NCBI GenBank assembly: GCA_046263195.1
Contig: JBHELG010000095.1
Coordinates: 1-5,244, forward strand
Direction: 5' to 3'
DNA from: JBHELG01 sp046263195
Lineage (GTDB): Bacteria > Actinomycetota > Nitriliruptoria > Nitriliruptorales > JAHWKO01
DNA length: 5,244 nt
Below are positions 4,894-5,244 of the stretch, piece by piece. Position 1 is the first letter of the stretch. The number at the start of each line of letters is the position of its first letter. The position numbers were made by a program, and so were the translations under genes. The notes beneath the pieces are model-generated. The model was not told where the DNA came from. It made no database searches and saw nothing but the letters and a program-made list of their open reading frames with translations.

Positions 4894-5244
4894 TTACCCG
4901 CCCACCTTGCCGAAGGTGTCCTGAGTCTGGGGGTTCGAGTAGGGCTGCTTGCGGGCCCGGTACGCCTGAACGGTCGGGTCGTTCGGGTCGTCACCCGCGC
5001 CGAACGCGGGGTTCCCGCTGTCGTCGACGAGCCGTCCGCCCCTGGCGAGGAGCTTGTAGACGTCGAAGCCCCGACCGCCCGGGTTGTGAGGACGGCCGAG
5101 GCCGCCGTTGGCGAAGATGCGGTCGTTGTACCAGTACGAAGACCACACGTCGTCACGGCCGCGCCCGTCGACCCCTTGGGCGTCGAAGAACGCGATCTCC
5201 CGCCCGACCAGCGGCGGGGCCGGACTCGGGTCCCCTGGAGTGCC
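4894..5244 (-). CDS. LVIVD-repeat protein, C-terminal part (runs off the window)
   Basis: The frame is open from the right edge to TAA (4894-4896) and gives 116 residues. The internal GTG at 5148 is not the start, because clear family sequence continues upstream to the edge. Visible motifs: PPLVGREIAFFDAQG, then DVWSSYWYNDRIFANGG and RGFDVYKLL. The 'REIxxFD...WSxYWYNxxIxAN...RGxDVxxL' series is the usual ending of LVIVD-repeat proteins, secreted or surface beta-propeller-like proteins of actinobacteria with repeats around 'xLVIVDxSDPxxP'. The tail is polar and rich in Asp, Gly and Pro and has no membrane anchor. The N-terminus, including any signal peptide and most repeats, lies outside. The function of the family is poorly known, and the assignment rests on the C-terminal motifs alone. 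A strong hairpin follows the stop. Confidence 0.75.
   Translation of the reverse strand, partial: GTPGDPSPAPPLVGREIAFFDAQGVDGRGRDDVWSSYWYNDRIFANGGLGRPHNPGGRGFDVYKLLARGGRLVDDSGNPAFGAGDDPNDPTVQAYRARKQPYSNPQTQDTFGKVGG

Overview
The window is GC-rich. Its intact genes have the strong third-position G/C bias of an actinobacterium, and most of the recognisable proteins (a SRPBCC protein paired with an ArsR regulator, a RibD-like reductase, a VOC protein, a LVIVD-repeat protein) are common in Streptomyces, Mycobacterium and their relatives. I cannot name a genus.

Layout, left to right. Bases 1-118 hold nothing I can assign. Bases 119-495 (+) are a decayed flavin-binding (PPOX-type) gene lacking its N-terminus and carrying a frameshift. 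Bases 524-1485 (-) are an operon read leftwards: an ArsR-type regulator, a SRPBCC (AHSA1-type) protein 3 nt behind it, and possibly a 42-codon ORF that starts on the SRPBCC stop codon. A 34-bp near-perfect palindrome over a perfect TATAAT box sits directly before the regulator and is its likely autoregulatory operator. Bases 1637-1908 (-) are a frameshifted remnant of a small uncharacterised actinobacterial family. Bases 2048-2713 (+) are an intact dihydrofolate-reductase-like (RibD C-terminal) gene with a hairpin just after its stop. Bases 2807-3439 (-) are a winged-helix protein of unknown target, divergent from an intact VOC gene (3471-3893, +) with only 31 bp between the starts. The VOC gene ends in a strong hairpin.

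Bases 4045-4681 (-) are wreckage of two genes joined head to tail: the zinc-binding N-terminus of an ISL3-family transposase, then a fragment of the catalytic core of a GH15 glucoamylase/trehalase, both with several frameshifts. The transposase remnant keeps a good Shine-Dalgarno sequence buried in a hairpin. Bases 3938-4044 are unassigned. Bases 4894-5244 (-) are the C-terminal end of a LVIVD-repeat protein, followed by a long terminator hairpin.

The genes do not form one pathway. The picture is an accessory, eroding region: four remnants (PPOX, the small family, ISL3, GH15) between small stand-alone regulators and enzymes. I found no CRISPR array, RNA gene, phage module, toxin-antitoxin pair or defence system, and no convincing novel system. 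The points most worth checking are the operator, the transposase hairpin and the ISL3-GH15 junction.
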